Shown here: one piece after another, positions 33,524 through 43,467 of the stretch
How the letters are laid out: each line of letters starts with the position of its first letter
Position numbering within the stretch: the first letter of the stretch is position 1
Assembly: GCA_024691325.1 (NCBI GenBank)
Contig: JAILNR010000037.1
Location: 1 to 64,000, forward strand
Length of the DNA stretch: 64,000 nt
Direction of reading: 5' to 3'
Origin: Saccharofermentans sp.
GTDB lineage: Bacteria; Bacillota; Clostridia; Saccharofermentanales; Saccharofermentanaceae
The notes under the pieces: model-generated
Database searches by the model: none
What the model saw: only the letters and a program-made list of their open reading frames with translations
What the model was told of the DNA's origin: nothing
Made by a program: the position numbers and the translations under genes

Positions 33524-36500
33524 TTAAGCTGCAGGCTGTTCAGCAGGTGCCTCGGCTGCCGCAGGATCAGCTGCTGCTGCAGGATCGGCTGCTGCACCAT
33601 CCGCTGGAGCTGCCGCTGCTGTCTCCGTAGCTGCGCCATCAACAGTCTGAACCTCACCGCTCACCTGGCTGTTGGCATCGGTACTGCCCGTTGATCCGAC
33701 CTGGAAAGTAACAGGGATAGTTCCGTCAAGAACTCCAATAGGAGGAAGCAGGAGCTGATCGCCAGTGTTCGGTGTGTACGATGCATCAAAACCGTTGTAT
33801 GACAGAATAATCTGAATTCTCGGATCTGATGTGTTTGCAATATCGTTAATACCGTAAACATTATTGAAAAGATCCCACCATGTTCTGTAGCCGATATCGT
33901 CAGAGAACATGAATCTTCCGATAGGATACGAAGGATCCTGCGTGGTCGTTGCTGCAGGCTCTGTCTCAACTGCCACATTAGTCTCGATTACCTGTGACTC
34001 ATTCGTAACTTCCGTCTCTTCGGCAGTTTCCTTACCGCAAGACCTTACTATCGCACTTATAAGGATTATAAGGCAGACAATACAAACGACGACAAACGCC
34101 AGGAACATATAGCCGTTTCTGTTAAGACGGGGCATTCTTCTGCCATTTCCGCCGTTTCCGCTTCCGGAAGAAGATGTTCTCGGTCTTGAAGGTGCACTTG
34201 TTCTTCTGGCCATACCGGGAACACCCTGGCTGGCGGGAGCTCTGTTGTAACCGTAACCTCCATCTGCCATAGCAGCACCTCCTGCAGCTTCTGCGCCGAC
34301 ACCGGCTGCCTCTGCAGCTGCTGCAGTTGCACCTGCTGCGGCATAAGCGCTGTCATCAATACCAAGAATAGAGTTGATCCAATCATCTTCGGGTTCACCC
34401 TGTCCGGCAGGAGCCTGACCTGCGGGGGCCTGACCTGCAGCAGGAGTATCGTATCCCTCCTGATACTGACCGGGTGTATATCCGTAATTTCCTTCAACAT
34501 ACGGCTGCTCTTCATAAGTGCCATACGATGCAGGTGTGTAAGACTCGTAAGAAGAACCCTGATTATCAACAGGTGCTTCAGGAGCAGCCGGAGCTTCAGG
34601 AGCAGCCGGAGCTACAGGAGCTGCGGCAGGAGCCTGGGTTGCTGCGAAATCGAAGGCAACAGGAGCTTCTCCAGAAGGCTCATCCGCCATATTCTCGTTG
34701 TTAACCATCTGGCCGTAGGAGTAAACCCCGGCATCGGGTGCGTCAGCAGCCTCATCGGAATTCGTGGTAGCCGTAGGTGCCTGATAGGAATTAGCGCCGA
34801 ATACAGGCATCTGAGGAATCTCCTCAGGCTCCTTAACAGGCATGTCATCCACAGTCTGCGCTTCATTCTCGAAAGGAAGTGTGAAGTCGCTGCCGCCTGT
34901 GGGCTGCTCATTCTCGTTGGTAGCTTCATTCGTCTTGTTGTCGGTACTCACAGGGAACTCAACTCCTAACTTATCGGACTCTCCGATCTGTGGTTTCTCC
35001 GACTGCAGATCGAATTCCGGCACGGGGATACCTGCCGAAGCGTCCTTGATCTCTTCATTTGTAGGAGCTGTCAAAACACCATCGCTGCCGAATACGGGCG
35101 GCTCGGCATTCTGCATCTCCTCTCCGCTTCCAACACTATATGGATTGAAATCACTAACTGTATCGACCGGCTTCGTCTCCGGTATAAATGTAGATTCGCT
35201 TGCCTGAGAGAATACAAATGTGCCTTCAGCAGGCTGCTCCGGAACGGGAGCTGCTTCAGGCTCTGACTTAACAAAAGTTGATGCATCGAAAGGAGAAGAC
35301 GCTGTCGCGGAAGCCGGTGTCTCATCAGCAGAGATAACAGGTCCTGCCTTAGGCTCTTCTTCGGAAGCTGAAGCGACAAACGGATTGCCGGTCACATCTG
35401 CGGGCGTCTGCTCAGCAGCTGCCTTAACCGCTTCAACAACATTTTCCGTCTCTTCCTTTGCTGTCTTATTTGCAAATGCTTCGCTCTCCTTCTCAAGCTG
35501 AGCTAAGAACGCAGCATCAAGGCGCTCGACAGGCTTTGTCTTGTCAGCATCACCGTCATCATTGATCTTGAATTCTGTCTTGGATACGACAGTATCCGAT
35601 GTCTCGGGAGCAGAAGAAGACAAATCTGCAAACGGATTTACCGCCTCACTTACAAATATGGACTCGGCAGCCTTGTCAGCCTCGCTTGCTGCAGAAGCCG
35701 CACCGGATGCCACTACTGTACCTGCAGCAGCTGCTGCCGCAGTTCCTGCTGCTGCCCCTGCCGCCGTTGCTGCAGCAGCTTCTGTTGCAGCTTCTGTTGC
35801 CGCTGCTGCCGTTGCACCTGTTGCTGCAGCCGCACCCTTAACGGAGTCGGCAAACAATGTCTTCATGACATCTTCCGCACTTACCTCGGATACTTCCTTG
35901 CCGACAGACGGATCGAGGAACTGTACAAAGTCTCCCGTCTTCTTGTCGTTATCGATAACGATACCCTGATCGCCCGTTGCCTGCTGGTTTGTAGCAGGGG
36001 GCTCAATACCGGACTCATTATCACCGAACATTACGAATGAATTATCATCAGTTGCGTTGTAATCATCGATTGTCATGCTTCCGGCAAATCCTGCTGCTGC
36101 AGCGGCATTTGCTGCGGCACCCACGAGTCCGCCGTCAAGAGTGGACTGGATGCTCATATCGGAAGTATCCTCTTCTTTTACCTTCTTTCTGAAGCCGAAC
36201 AGACCTTTCTTCTCGTCTGATACGACATCCTCAACGAAAGAGATTGCAAACTGCATAGGTACATCAGGCATTCTGGCGGAAGCCTGGGTAATGATAACGC
36301 CTGCTGCGTCGCACTGGTCGTCTGCCTCATCGAGAATCCTTAAGATCTCTCTTTGACCTAAAGCATCGTAAACTTCCTTGTTGCAAAGGATAATGCAGTC
36401 ATCCTGGGCCAATGTGAAGAAATTGGACCAAAGTGCATTAGCAGTCTTGGATGAGCAGAAATAAAGGAAATCAGCTACTCTGTTGCCCTTCGCATCGATA

Positions 36501-36979
36501 GGTTCCATGGGGATACCGGCGTCTGTCAAAGGGTAAAGAGTATCGTCTCTGTATAAGAAAGCGAGACCTGTGCCGATAGTTACGGCAAAAGCCTCTGAAT
36601 CACGGACAATAATACCTGAAAAGTAAGGGCTTCTGTCATCGTCATCTGCGATTCTTGCCTTACCTGTTACATCTACAGCTGTTGTAAGGAACCCTTCGAT
36701 CATCTCATCGATTTCTCTGTGACCGAACTTAACCTCATTACATGTGCCGCGAAGCTCGGGCTCATAAGGAGGCATCATGCCGGGTTCATAGTTGGGAAGC
36801 TTCGGATGTGCAAATACTGAAAGGAAATAGCCTCTCTCGTTCTTCTCTATTGTTATATCGGCCTGACGTGCTTCTCTCTTACCGAAGAGTCTGCCGTCAA
36901 GATAAAAAGCATCAGTTAAAGTTTTGGAAGGAAAATACCTGGCAGTAAGTGTACTTGCCAGATTCGTTAAAACCGCCAT
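33524..36979 (-). CDS. Large PP2C-like / single-pass membrane / LysM-like protein
   Basis: An 1151-residue protein. Residues ~1-260 look like a degenerate PP2C phosphatase fold: VTIGTGLAFLYRDDTLYPLT resembles the GDSRAYL...LT strand, and DDCIILCNKEVYDAL the DGL strand, but the usual metal aspartates are not conserved. Residues ~260-930 are a long low-complexity Ala/Glu/Pro/Thr region. One membrane helix lies near 955-980 (YMFLAFVVVCIVCLIILISA). The outside part has a ~65-residue LysM-like segment (YPIGRFMFSDDIGYRTWWDL onward) and an Ala/Pro/Asp tail. The ATG at 36979 follows GGAGG. It may sense or bind the cell wall and signal inward, with no proven enzyme activity. Confidence 0.7.
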   Translation of the reverse strand: MAVLTNLASTLTARYFPSKTLTDAFYLDGRLFGKREARQADITIEKNERGYFLSVFAHPKLPNYEPGMMPPYEPELRGTCNEVKFGHREIDEMIEGFLTTAVDVTGKARIADDDDRSPYFSGIIVRDSEAFAVTIGTGLAFLYRDDTLYPLTDAGIPMEPIDAKGNRVADFLYFCSSKTANALWSNFFTLAQDDCIILCNKEVYDALGQREILRILDEADDQCDAAGVIITQASARMPDVPMQFAISFVEDVVSDEKKGLFGFRKKVKEEDTSDMSIQSTLDGGLVGAAANAAAAAGFAGSMTIDDYNATDDNSFVMFGDNESGIEPPATNQQATGDQGIVIDNDKKTGDFVQFLDPSVGKEVSEVSAEDVMKTLFADSVKGAAAATGATAAAATEAATEAAAATAAGAAAGTAAAAAAGTVVASGAASAASEADKAAESIFVSEAVNPFADLSSSAPETSDTVVSKTEFKINDDGDADKTKPVERLDAAFLAQLEKESEAFANKTAKEETENVVEAVKAAAEQTPADVTGNPFVASASEEEPKAGPVISADETPASATASSPFDASTFVKSEPEAAPVPEQPAEGTFVFSQASESTFIPETKPVDTVSDFNPYSVGSGEEMQNAEPPVFGSDGVLTAPTNEEIKDASAGIPVPEFDLQSEKPQIGESDKLGVEFPVSTDNKTNEATNENEQPTGGSDFTLPFENEAQTVDDMPVKEPEEIPQMPVFGANSYQAPTATTNSDEAADAPDAGVYSYGQMVNNENMADEPSGEAPVAFDFAATQAPAAAPVAPAAPEAPAAPEAPVDNQGSSYESYTPASYGTYEEQPYVEGNYGYTPGQYQEGYDTPAAGQAPAGQAPAGQGEPEDDWINSILGIDDSAYAAAGATAAAAEAAGVGAEAAGGAAMADGGYGYNRAPASQGVPGMARRTSAPSRPRTSSSGSGNGGNGRRMPRLNRNGYMFLAFVVVCIVCLIILISAIVRSCGKETAEETEVTNESQVIETNVAVETEPAATTTQDPSYPIGRFMFSDDIGYRTWWDLFNNVYGINDIANTSDPRIQIILSYNGFDASYTPNTGDQLLLPPIGVLDGTIPVTFQVGSTGSTDANSQVSGEVQTVDGAATETAAAAPADGAAADPAAAADPAAAEAPAEQPAA

Positions 36980-37060
36980 GTGCAACCTCCGAACGATAAT
37001 TCAAAATAATTATAACACAATGTCCGTTTTGACAAATGTTTTTTATCTTCTAATTATAAT

Positions 37061-37087
37061 AAAGCCCGCAAACGATTTGCGGGCTTT
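37061..37087 (-). terminator. Rho-independent terminator, possibly bidirectional
   Basis: A perfect 12-base stem, AAAGCCCGCAAA / TTTGCGGGCTTT, with a 3-base loop, followed on the minus strand by ATTATAATT. It lies just after the DUF885 lipoprotein gene. The promoter of the 36979 gene (TATAAT at 37014-37009) follows. Confidence 0.8.
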
Positions 37088-37120
37088 ATCGGTCAGCAAA
37101 AATCAAGTCTTTTAACGGCT

Positions 37121-39277
37121 TTACAGACCCCAGAGACTTCCTCTTGCAGAGGTTGATTCGGAAGGCTCAGTCTCATCGGGTTCGGTCTCATCCGGCTCGT
37201 TCTGTGATGATCCGGAGCCTGACGAAGAAGAGCCGCCTGATGAAGCCGAAGAAACAGAATCACCCCAGTTTGCAACAGGATAGTTAACTGAACCTGATGC
37301 AAGTTCCTCACTTGCATTCTCGAGGATCTGCTCGAACGTTCCGGGCTGGGCATTAAGATATGCCGTATGGATCTCAAGATCACTCGCATCAGGGTATCTT
37401 TCTGAAAGTTCTGTCATCGTAAGACCCGTAAACAGGTATCCGAGACCGTACTTGATGCCGTAACCGGGATCTGAAAGGAGCAGATTATATGCATCCATGA
37501 ACATATCAGCTGATGCGGACATACCCATAAGATCTGCATACCAGTCAGCACAATCCTGAGCCGTCCATCCCTCATAGTTGACACCGAGGTCAAATCTGGC
37601 AAAGAGAATGGTATTAAACTGATTCTCAGCTCTTATAATGTCACTTGCATCGGAAGTGCTGAAGTATTTGAAGGAATAATTCTCAACATAGGTTGCCCAT
37701 CCTTCTGCATAACCGATGGAATCGGCAAGATACATATAAGGGTGGGAACATACGGTTCTGTGGTAAACAGACTGGTACATATGACCGGGATATCCCTCGT
37801 GCGCACATGTGATACCGAATGTATCACCTATAGAAGCCTCGTTGGTAATTACGATGTTGTGGTCGTAGCGGTCAAGGTGATAACCGAGGAACGCTGCAGG
37901 CGAGAAGCTGTCCGCGAAGACTTCAGGGACAGTCATAAGTCTGTAATCGTGATCGGGGATCGCAGGGAAATCATCCTGAACGGTATCGTAAAGGAAGTCG
38001 AGATTCTCCTGTGTGTCACCTTCGGAATAATCGTGGTTCATATACTCATCGAGCCAATCAGTGTTGCCCGTAGCTGCAACACTGAATACAGCATCGGCTA
38101 CATATTCGGAGTAATTCTCGAGTTCTTCAATCGCCTCATCAATTGATCTTCCGGAATTGGTCTGAGTTGCAAAGATATATGCAAAATATGCGTCTCCGCC
38201 GGGATAAGAACATACACCGACATCAGGAGCCCCGCACTTTAAGGCTCTTATTCTCTGGGCACATTCCTCGAACTCAGGGAAAACGATGTCGTGCATTACC
38301 TGATCATGTTCCTCAATGAGACTTTGTCTGTCGCTGTCAGAGAGATTAGGAATGTTATCAAGTCTTGTCTGGAAGGACTCATAAAGGAAGCAGTCCTCAG
38401 ACTGTGCAACGAGGTTATCAAAAGACTCGGCAACGTCCTCATAAACATCATCGGAGTTTACGTAACCGTAGGATGCTCTTTCCTCCTCGAAGGCACACAT
38501 ATCATCATAGTATCTGTCTATATCTCTTAAAACGAGAATGTAGTTCTCGGCATCCTCGACAGTTTCAAAGTCCAAAACATCGAGAATGAAGAGTACTTCT
38601 GACTGAGGTCCGGTCAAAGATTTAAGGACACTCTCATAGTAGTCGAATGCCGTGTACTGCAGAGCATATGCGGACAATTCTATATCATTCAGAAGCTTGT
38701 CGTAGAAGATCCTGTCATCAGTATCAAGACTGTCTCTGTCTATGGAATAAAGCTGATCGAGGACCTCATTTACCTCTTCAACATCCTCATCGTGATCAGA
38801 CATGACTTCGCCCCAACCGATCTCATCAGAATCGAACTCGATTCCGAATGCGGAGTAATCATCGAAGAGAATATCGGCATCAACATAGCTTGCACCTAAT
38901 TCATCCTGTAATATCTGCATCTCAATCTCGTCGAGAAGATCGGATGCCTCCTGTCCGCTCACAGTTCCGGCGGGATGGGAAGGATGGATCTCATCATAAG
39001 TCGGGACGTGGTCAGGATATGTTAATCCGTTGTTTGAAGGATCGCCCGACGCAGAAGGCGTTACGGAATTAGGACGTGTCTCAGAGGTTTCCTCAGTTTC
39101 AGTCTCTTCCGTCTCCTCAGGCTCGGTCTCATCCTCATCGTCATCATCTCTGTGACGCTCTCTTCTTGAACTGTGATCGAGATTAAAAAATTTTTCAATC
39201 GTAGAACATGAAGCGACATTAAACGTCATCGCGAGAACTAATATCATCGCCAATGTAGTCCGGATCTTTCTGTTCAT
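37121..39277 (-). CDS. DUF885 family lipoprotein (putative metallopeptidase)
   Basis: A 718-residue exported lipoprotein: signal peptide MNRKIRTTLAMILVLAMTFN with lipobox VASC, then an acidic Asp/Glu/Thr linker (~45-85). The body is a DUF885 domain, with the zinc-peptidase-like CAHEGYPGHMYQ (HExxH-like, HEGYPGH) and GYAEGWATYVENY motifs. The C-terminus is Ser/Glu-rich. It probably cleaves peptides outside the cell. The ATG at 39277 has AAGGAGGAAG upstream but lies inside the end of the preceding gene (59-base overlap), an unusually long overlap with an independent ribosome site. Confidence 0.88.
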   Translation of the reverse strand: MNRKIRTTLAMILVLAMTFNVASCSTIEKFFNLDHSSRRERHRDDDDEDETEPEETEETETEETSETRPNSVTPSASGDPSNNGLTYPDHVPTYDEIHPSHPAGTVSGQEASDLLDEIEMQILQDELGASYVDADILFDDYSAFGIEFDSDEIGWGEVMSDHDEDVEEVNEVLDQLYSIDRDSLDTDDRIFYDKLLNDIELSAYALQYTAFDYYESVLKSLTGPQSEVLFILDVLDFETVEDAENYILVLRDIDRYYDDMCAFEEERASYGYVNSDDVYEDVAESFDNLVAQSEDCFLYESFQTRLDNIPNLSDSDRQSLIEEHDQVMHDIVFPEFEECAQRIRALKCGAPDVGVCSYPGGDAYFAYIFATQTNSGRSIDEAIEELENYSEYVADAVFSVAATGNTDWLDEYMNHDYSEGDTQENLDFLYDTVQDDFPAIPDHDYRLMTVPEVFADSFSPAAFLGYHLDRYDHNIVITNEASIGDTFGITCAHEGYPGHMYQSVYHRTVCSHPYMYLADSIGYAEGWATYVENYSFKYFSTSDASDIIRAENQFNTILFARFDLGVNYEGWTAQDCADWYADLMGMSASADMFMDAYNLLLSDPGYGIKYGLGYLFTGLTMTELSERYPDASDLEIHTAYLNAQPGTFEQILENASEELASGSVNYPVANWGDSVSSASSGGSSSSGSGSSQNEPDETEPDETEPSESTSARGSLWGL

Positions 39278-41003
39278 TTTCTTCCTCCTTAAATATCTCT
39301 AATACTTTCTCGTAATCAACTTTTCCAAAACTGCCTATCGGCAGGTAAGCCATGAATTCGTATTCATCGGGGAGCATAGACTCAGTTAACTCAAGTCTGC
39401 AAATATCCTCCACCTCATCTTTAAGAGCGTTCAATCTGTCGTTGTCAAACAGGAACTCCTGTTCAGGCTGAATGGCAACCTTGATGATGGTATCGTTGCC
39501 TCTCACAACAGGAACCGCACAGCAGTTCTCGACGCCTCTTACCATCATTATCTCGTTCTCTATTAATTGAGGGTAAACGGGCATACCGCCCTTGTCAAAT
39601 ATTCTTCTTGAACCGTTATAGTAAAACAGTCCCTGCTCATCGACAAATCCCAGATCTCCCGACATTATCCAAAGACTGTCGTCTCTCATCCGTCTCATTA
39701 CAAGTTCCGTGTTAGCTTGAGAGTCCTCATATCCGGTCATTGCGGCCGGTGTGTTTATCGCTATCATACCGCTTACATCGTAAGGCTGTTCCGCAAGATT
39801 CTCAGGGTTTAAAACCTTGATGCGAACACCGGGCAACGGAATTCCGACTGTTCTTTCGTTCTTAATGAAAGTCGGCTTATACATGCATACTGACGCCGTC
39901 TCGGTAAAGCCGTATATCCTGATTATCTCGGGATCCATACTTCTTCTTCTAAAGTAATCGACTATCTTATGGTAATCACCGCCGAGCATAACAGTACCGC
40001 CCGAGAAGATCTTCTTAATTCCGCGGAAGACACTAAGATTAACTTTCCTGTTCTCAACAAGGGATGTGATCATCCTGGGATAACCCAAAAGAACATCGGG
40101 ACTGTAGTAGTTAAGTGCCGAATGTGGAATGACCCCCGGCGTCTGGTGGTAAAGCAAAACCGTGTGGCCGCACATAAGTGCAGTGTGAAGTCCGAAGCTA
40201 AGACCTAACGAGAACGACTGACTGATAAACGAATATATCCTGACAGGATCGCGTCCATACAGAAAACCGCTTATCCCGGCTTCTTCATTCATCGCTCTCG
40301 AACTCATACTTACAACATTTGCAGATCCTGCCGCGGAACCGCAAAGGAAGTAAACCGACACCTCTTCAGCATCCTCGAAAGGCTCCACAGAAACACCTTC
40401 AGGTTCCGGTATATCACTCCAGAAGATTATGTCTTTTTTAAGTTCATTTCTTTGAGCTTCTATGTTGATCCTGTCCAAAGGGATAAGCTTCATTACACAT
40501 GATCTGAAGCGTTCGGTAAAAGATATATAGTCACCATACTTCCCGAGAATTATCTTTCCTATATCCGTCTTTGAAATAACTTCCCTGTATCTCATGAAAG
40601 CATCAACGGACAAAAGGGTGATCTTAACTCCAAGTTCATTTGCACTCTTGGCAAACTCGGATCTCGACATGTCCGCAGGTATATAGACCGACTTTGCTCC
40701 GATCTTGTTAACTGCATAAAACAAAATTGCCTGATACGGAGTACCGGAACACGACATCAATACGGTGTCTCCGCAGGACACGCCCTGCAACTTTAATCTT
40801 GAGGCACAATCATCGACAAATGTGAGCATACGCTCGTATGTGATCTTGTTTCCAAAATACTCATAAGCAATACGGCCGGAATACTTCTGTGCAGCATCCC
40901 TGAAAGCTCCGTACAAAGTTTTGGAGGTATCGATCTGAGGCGTAAAGACCTCTTCACCGTAATATCTTGTCCACTTAGTTTCCAATATCTCGTCCCTTTT
41001 CAT
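39219..41003 (-). CDS. ANL-superfamily acyl-AMP ligase-like protein
   Basis: A 594-residue adenylating-enzyme fold. It has the aromatic RIYGFTETASVCMY (A5 motif), MSGDLGFVDEQG (A7), RRIFDKGGMPVYP (A8-like) and the C-terminal lysine in LPIGSFGKVDYEKV (A10). The A3 phosphate loop, normally TSGTTGxPKG, reads CGSAAGSANVV and lacks the lysine, so activity may be weak or altered. No carrier protein or condensing enzyme is nearby, so it is a free-standing acyl-CoA or acyl-AMP synthetase candidate. TATAAT lies 14 bases before the ATG with no ribosome site, so the transcript leader should be very short. Confidence 0.8.
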   Translation of the reverse strand: MKRDEILETKWTRYYGEEVFTPQIDTSKTLYGAFRDAAQKYSGRIAYEYFGNKITYERMLTFVDDCASRLKLQGVSCGDTVLMSCSGTPYQAILFYAVNKIGAKSVYIPADMSRSEFAKSANELGVKITLLSVDAFMRYREVISKTDIGKIILGKYGDYISFTERFRSCVMKLIPLDRINIEAQRNELKKDIIFWSDIPEPEGVSVEPFEDAEEVSVYFLCGSAAGSANVVSMSSRAMNEEAGISGFLYGRDPVRIYSFISQSFSLGLSFGLHTALMCGHTVLLYHQTPGVIPHSALNYYSPDVLLGYPRMITSLVENRKVNLSVFRGIKKIFSGGTVMLGGDYHKIVDYFRRRSMDPEIIRIYGFTETASVCMYKPTFIKNERTVGIPLPGVRIKVLNPENLAEQPYDVSGMIAINTPAAMTGYEDSQANTELVMRRMRDDSLWIMSGDLGFVDEQGLFYYNGSRRIFDKGGMPVYPQLIENEIMMVRGVENCCAVPVVRGNDTIIKVAIQPEQEFLFDNDRLNALKDEVEDICRLELTESMLPDEYEFMAYLPIGSFGKVDYEKVLEIFKEEENEQKDPDYIGDDISSRDDV

Positions 41004-41031
41004 ATAAAAACAATAACATTATACAGCACAT

Positions 41032-41090
41032 AAAAAGCCCCGAGGAAGTTTTATCAAAACTTTTACAAGTCTTAATAAATTCCCCGGGGG
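41032..41090 (-). terminator. Terminator after glutamine synthetase III
   Basis: CCCCGAGGAA (41038-41047) pairs with TTCCCCGGGG (41080-41089) around a 32-base loop that has its own AAAACTT-rich pairing. A CTTTTTAT tract follows on the minus strand. Confidence 0.75.
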
Positions 41091-41115
41091 TTAATGGCGG
41101 CTAATGTTAAACAGG

Positions 41116-43200
41116 TCAGACTCCGAAGAGCAGTTCTCCGTATGTAGGAACCGGCCAGTAAGCGGCATCCGTGGAGGCTTCAAGAGCATCCACTTCGCTT
41201 CTTAAGCTGTCCATATCAGGGATGATCACATCCTTGATGTTATCAGCACGCTTCTCGAAGTCTTCGATCTTCTCGCTTTGTGCGATGTCTTCTTTGAGCT
41301 TGTTCAAAGCATTGTATGCGTTTGTAAGTCCGCTTGTAAGCTCGGACAAAGTATCCTTTTCGAAGACGGCGCTTGCATTTGCACTTTCAAGGGTGAGCAC
41401 GCTGTCCGCAAGAGTTGAAGCATAGGAGCTTACTGCGGGAAGGATGTCCTGCTTTGCCATGTCCACCATGGTAAGAGCCTCGATATGCAAAAGCTTGCAG
41501 TACTTCTCGAGACCGATCTCCTTACGCGATACAAGTTCTGTCTTCGAGTACACACCGTGTGATGTGAAAAGCTCGACATTCTTCTCATCGAGGAAGTGCT
41601 TGAAAGCATCGGGAGTTGTGCGGGAATTCGACAGACCTCTTTCCTCTGCTTCCTTTACCCATGAGTCGTCGTAACCATTGCCGTTGAACAGAATCCTCTT
41701 ATGAGCCTTGATGTCGCTCTGGATAAGCTTATGAAGATCATTGGTAAAGTCAGAGCTTCCCTCAAGCTTATCAGCATACTCCTTAAGTATCTGCGCAACC
41801 GCTGTGTTAAGAACGGTATTCGGATATGCAATATTCGTAGAAGAACCGAGCATTCTGAACTCGAACTTGTTGCCTGTGAACGCGAACGGTGATGTTCTGT
41901 TACGGTCAGTCGTATCCTTGGGAAGCGGCGGCAAAACATCAACGCCGATCTTCAGTGTCTCCTTATCGGAACCGTTATAAGGAAGGTCATTCTCGACAGC
42001 ATCGATAACAGCCTGCAGGTCGGAACCCAAAAATACAGATATGATTGCCGGAGGCGCCTCGTTGGCACCGAGTCTGTGGTCATTACCTGCGGAGGCAACC
42101 GAGATCCTGAGCATATCCTGATACTCATCAACGGCTCTGATAACAGCTGTCAGCAGAAGCAGGAACTGGGCATTCTCATAAGGAGTGTCTCCGGGCTCGA
42201 GAAGGTTGACGCCTGTGTTCGTCGACAGCGACCAGTTGTTGTGCTTACCGGAACCGTTAACCCCGTCGAAAGGCTTCTCATGCAAAAGGCACTCAAGACC
42301 ATGTTTCTTGGCAACCTTCTTCATGACCTCCATCGTGAGCTGGTTGTGATCGGTAGCGATATTCGTGGTGGTGAAGATAGGTGCGAGCTCATGCTGTGAA
42401 GGGGCAACCTCGTTATGCTCTGTTGTAGCAAAGATGCCGAGCTTCCAAAGCTCATCGTTAAGATCTTTCATGAAAGCCTGCACCCTGGGTTTGATAGCAC
42501 CGAAGTAGTGGTCTTCCATTTCCTGACCTTTGGGAGGGAGCTTGCCGAAGAGTGTTCTTCCCGTATAGATGAGATCCTTTCTCTTCTTGAATCCTTCCGC
42601 ATCAACGAGGAAGTATTCCTGCTCGGGACCTACTGTTGTCTTAACGCTTGTGACATCCTCATTTCCAAAGAGCTTCAGGACACGAAGTGCCTGCTTGTTC
42701 AACACTTCCATAGATCTTAAAAGAGGAGTCTTCTTATCAAGAGCCTCTCCGCCGTAAGAACAGAATGCCGTGGGAATGCAAAGGACACCTTCTTTGATGA
42801 ATGCGAATGATGTGGGATCCCAGGCTGTATATCCTCTTGCCTCAAATGTTGCACGAAGGCCTCCTGACGGGAACGAGGATGCATCAGGCTCACCCTGTGT
42901 AAGCTCCTTGCCGGTTAGTCTTAATATAACCTGTCCGTCATCGGTGGGACTGATAAAACTGTCATGCTTCTCGGCGGTGATACCCGTCATAGGCTGGAAC
43001 CAGTGTGTGAAGTGTGTGCATCCTTTCTCAACTGCCCAATCCTTCATCGCATTAGCGACTACTGATGCGGCTTCGGATGACAAAGGCTGATCATCATCAA
43101 TCGCCTTCATCACTTCCTTAAACACTTCCTTCGGAAGTCTTGCCTTCATGACTTTTACATTGAATACATTCTCTCCAAAAATCTCGGCAGTACTTTTCAT
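41116..43200 (-). CDS. glnN: Glutamine synthetase type III
   Basis: ATP-dependent amidation of glutamate. The 694 residues match the long GSIII form. Visible motifs are [30 protein letters not shown] (metal-site EQEYF), [14 protein letters not shown], the [10 protein letters not shown] ammonium-site region and FRMLGSS. The ATG at 43200 is preceded by GGAGG. Its promoter and a terminator in its own leader lie at 43233-43327. It is transcribed divergently from a second glutamine synthetase gene that is followed by an ANTAR antiterminator gene. Confidence 0.96.
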   Translation of the reverse strand: MKSTAEIFGENVFNVKVMKARLPKEVFKEVMKAIDDDQPLSSEAASVVANAMKDWAVEKGCTHFTHWFQPMTGITAEKHDSFISPTDDGQVILRLTGKELTQGEPDASSFPSGGLRATFEARGYTAWDPTSFAFIKEGVLCIPTAFCSYGGEALDKKTPLLRSMEVLNKQALRVLKLFGNEDVTSVKTTVGPEQEYFLVDAEGFKKRKDLIYTGRTLFGKLPPKGQEMEDHYFGAIKPRVQAFMKDLNDELWKLGIFATTEHNEVAPSQHELAPIFTTTNIATDHNQLTMEVMKKVAKKHGLECLLHEKPFDGVNGSGKHNNWSLSTNTGVNLLEPGDTPYENAQFLLLLTAVIRAVDEYQDMLRISVASAGNDHRLGANEAPPAIISVFLGSDLQAVIDAVENDLPYNGSDKETLKIGVDVLPPLPKDTTDRNRTSPFAFTGNKFEFRMLGSSTNIAYPNTVLNTAVAQILKEYADKLEGSSDFTNDLHKLIQSDIKAHKRILFNGNGYDDSWVKEAEERGLSNSRTTPDAFKHFLDEKNVELFTSHGVYSKTELVSRKEIGLEKYCKLLHIEALTMVDMAKQDILPAVSSYASTLADSVLTLESANASAVFEKDTLSELTSGLTNAYNALNKLKEDIAQSEKIEDFEKRADNIKDVIIPDMDSLRSEVDALEASTDAAYWPVPTYGELLFGV

Positions 43201-43232
43201 ATTGTGCTTCCTCCTTCTTGCCTTACGGCAAA

Positions 43233-43280
43233 TAAAAAACGACAAAGGCGCCAAGGAATAAATCCTCGGCGCCCTTGCCG
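43233..43280 (-). terminator. Leader terminator of glnN with ANTAR-type hexaloop stem
   Basis: An 18-base stem (43240-43257 with 43263-43280, all paired if three G-U pairs are allowed) is followed by a TTTTTT tract on the minus strand. It lies between the glnN promoter and ribosome site, so it must be read through for expression. Its first arm contains a smaller alternative stem CGGC-AAGGGC-GCCG (43280-43267), whose six-base loop has A at position 1 and G at position 4. This is the signature bound by ANTAR proteins. Forming it would break the terminator. Confidence 0.75.
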
Positions 43281-43298
43281 TTTGCGTTTTATGTGCCA

Positions 43299-43364
43299 AG
43301 AATAATCCTCACGGTTTGATTTGTCAACAGTCAAATTGACAACATCTGTGACAAGTGATAAATT
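43299..43364. promoter_or_regulatory. Divergent promoters of the two glutamine synthetase genes
   Basis: Minus strand: TTGACA (43327-43322), 17 bases, TATTCT (43304-43299), for glnN. Plus strand: TTGACA (43336-43341), 17 bases, TAAATT (43359-43364), for the second gene. The back-to-back -35 boxes make a TTGTCAA...TTGACAA inverted repeat (43321-43342), so one bound protein could affect both. Confidence 0.65.
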
Positions 43365-43373
43365 CTCATCAAC

Positions 43374-43447
43374 GAACAATGGCGTTCATCAGATGGCGGG
43401 ACTGATCATAAAAAGTTTGCCATCAGATGAACGTCTTTTTTTATAAG
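43374..43447 (+). terminator. Leader terminator of the second glutamine synthetase operon with ANTAR-type hexaloop stem
   Basis: CGTTCATCAGATGGC (43383-43397) pairs with GCCATCAGATGAACG (43419-43433), one A-A mismatch, followed by TCTTTTTTTA. It lies upstream of the ATG at 43468. A competing stem GAAC-AATGGC-GTTC (43374-43387) uses the start of the left arm, and its hexaloop again has A1 and G4. The layout mirrors the glnN leader. I could not find the second upstream hexaloop stem that characterised ANTAR RNAs have. Confidence 0.75.
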
Positions 43448-43467
43448 TTTTAACGGGGGACTCCACG

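Noticed and set aside
35541..35969. Ala-rich plus-strand frame of 142 codons
   Set aside because: It mirrors the GCN-repeat low-complexity region of the 33524-36979 gene; repeats of this kind stay open in several frames.
43320..43374. Second (P1) hexaloop stem expected in ANTAR leaders
   Set aside because: I searched by eye for A1/G4 hexaloops with pairing flanks upstream of both terminators and found none with more than two base pairs; the predicted promoters would also exclude it from the RNA.
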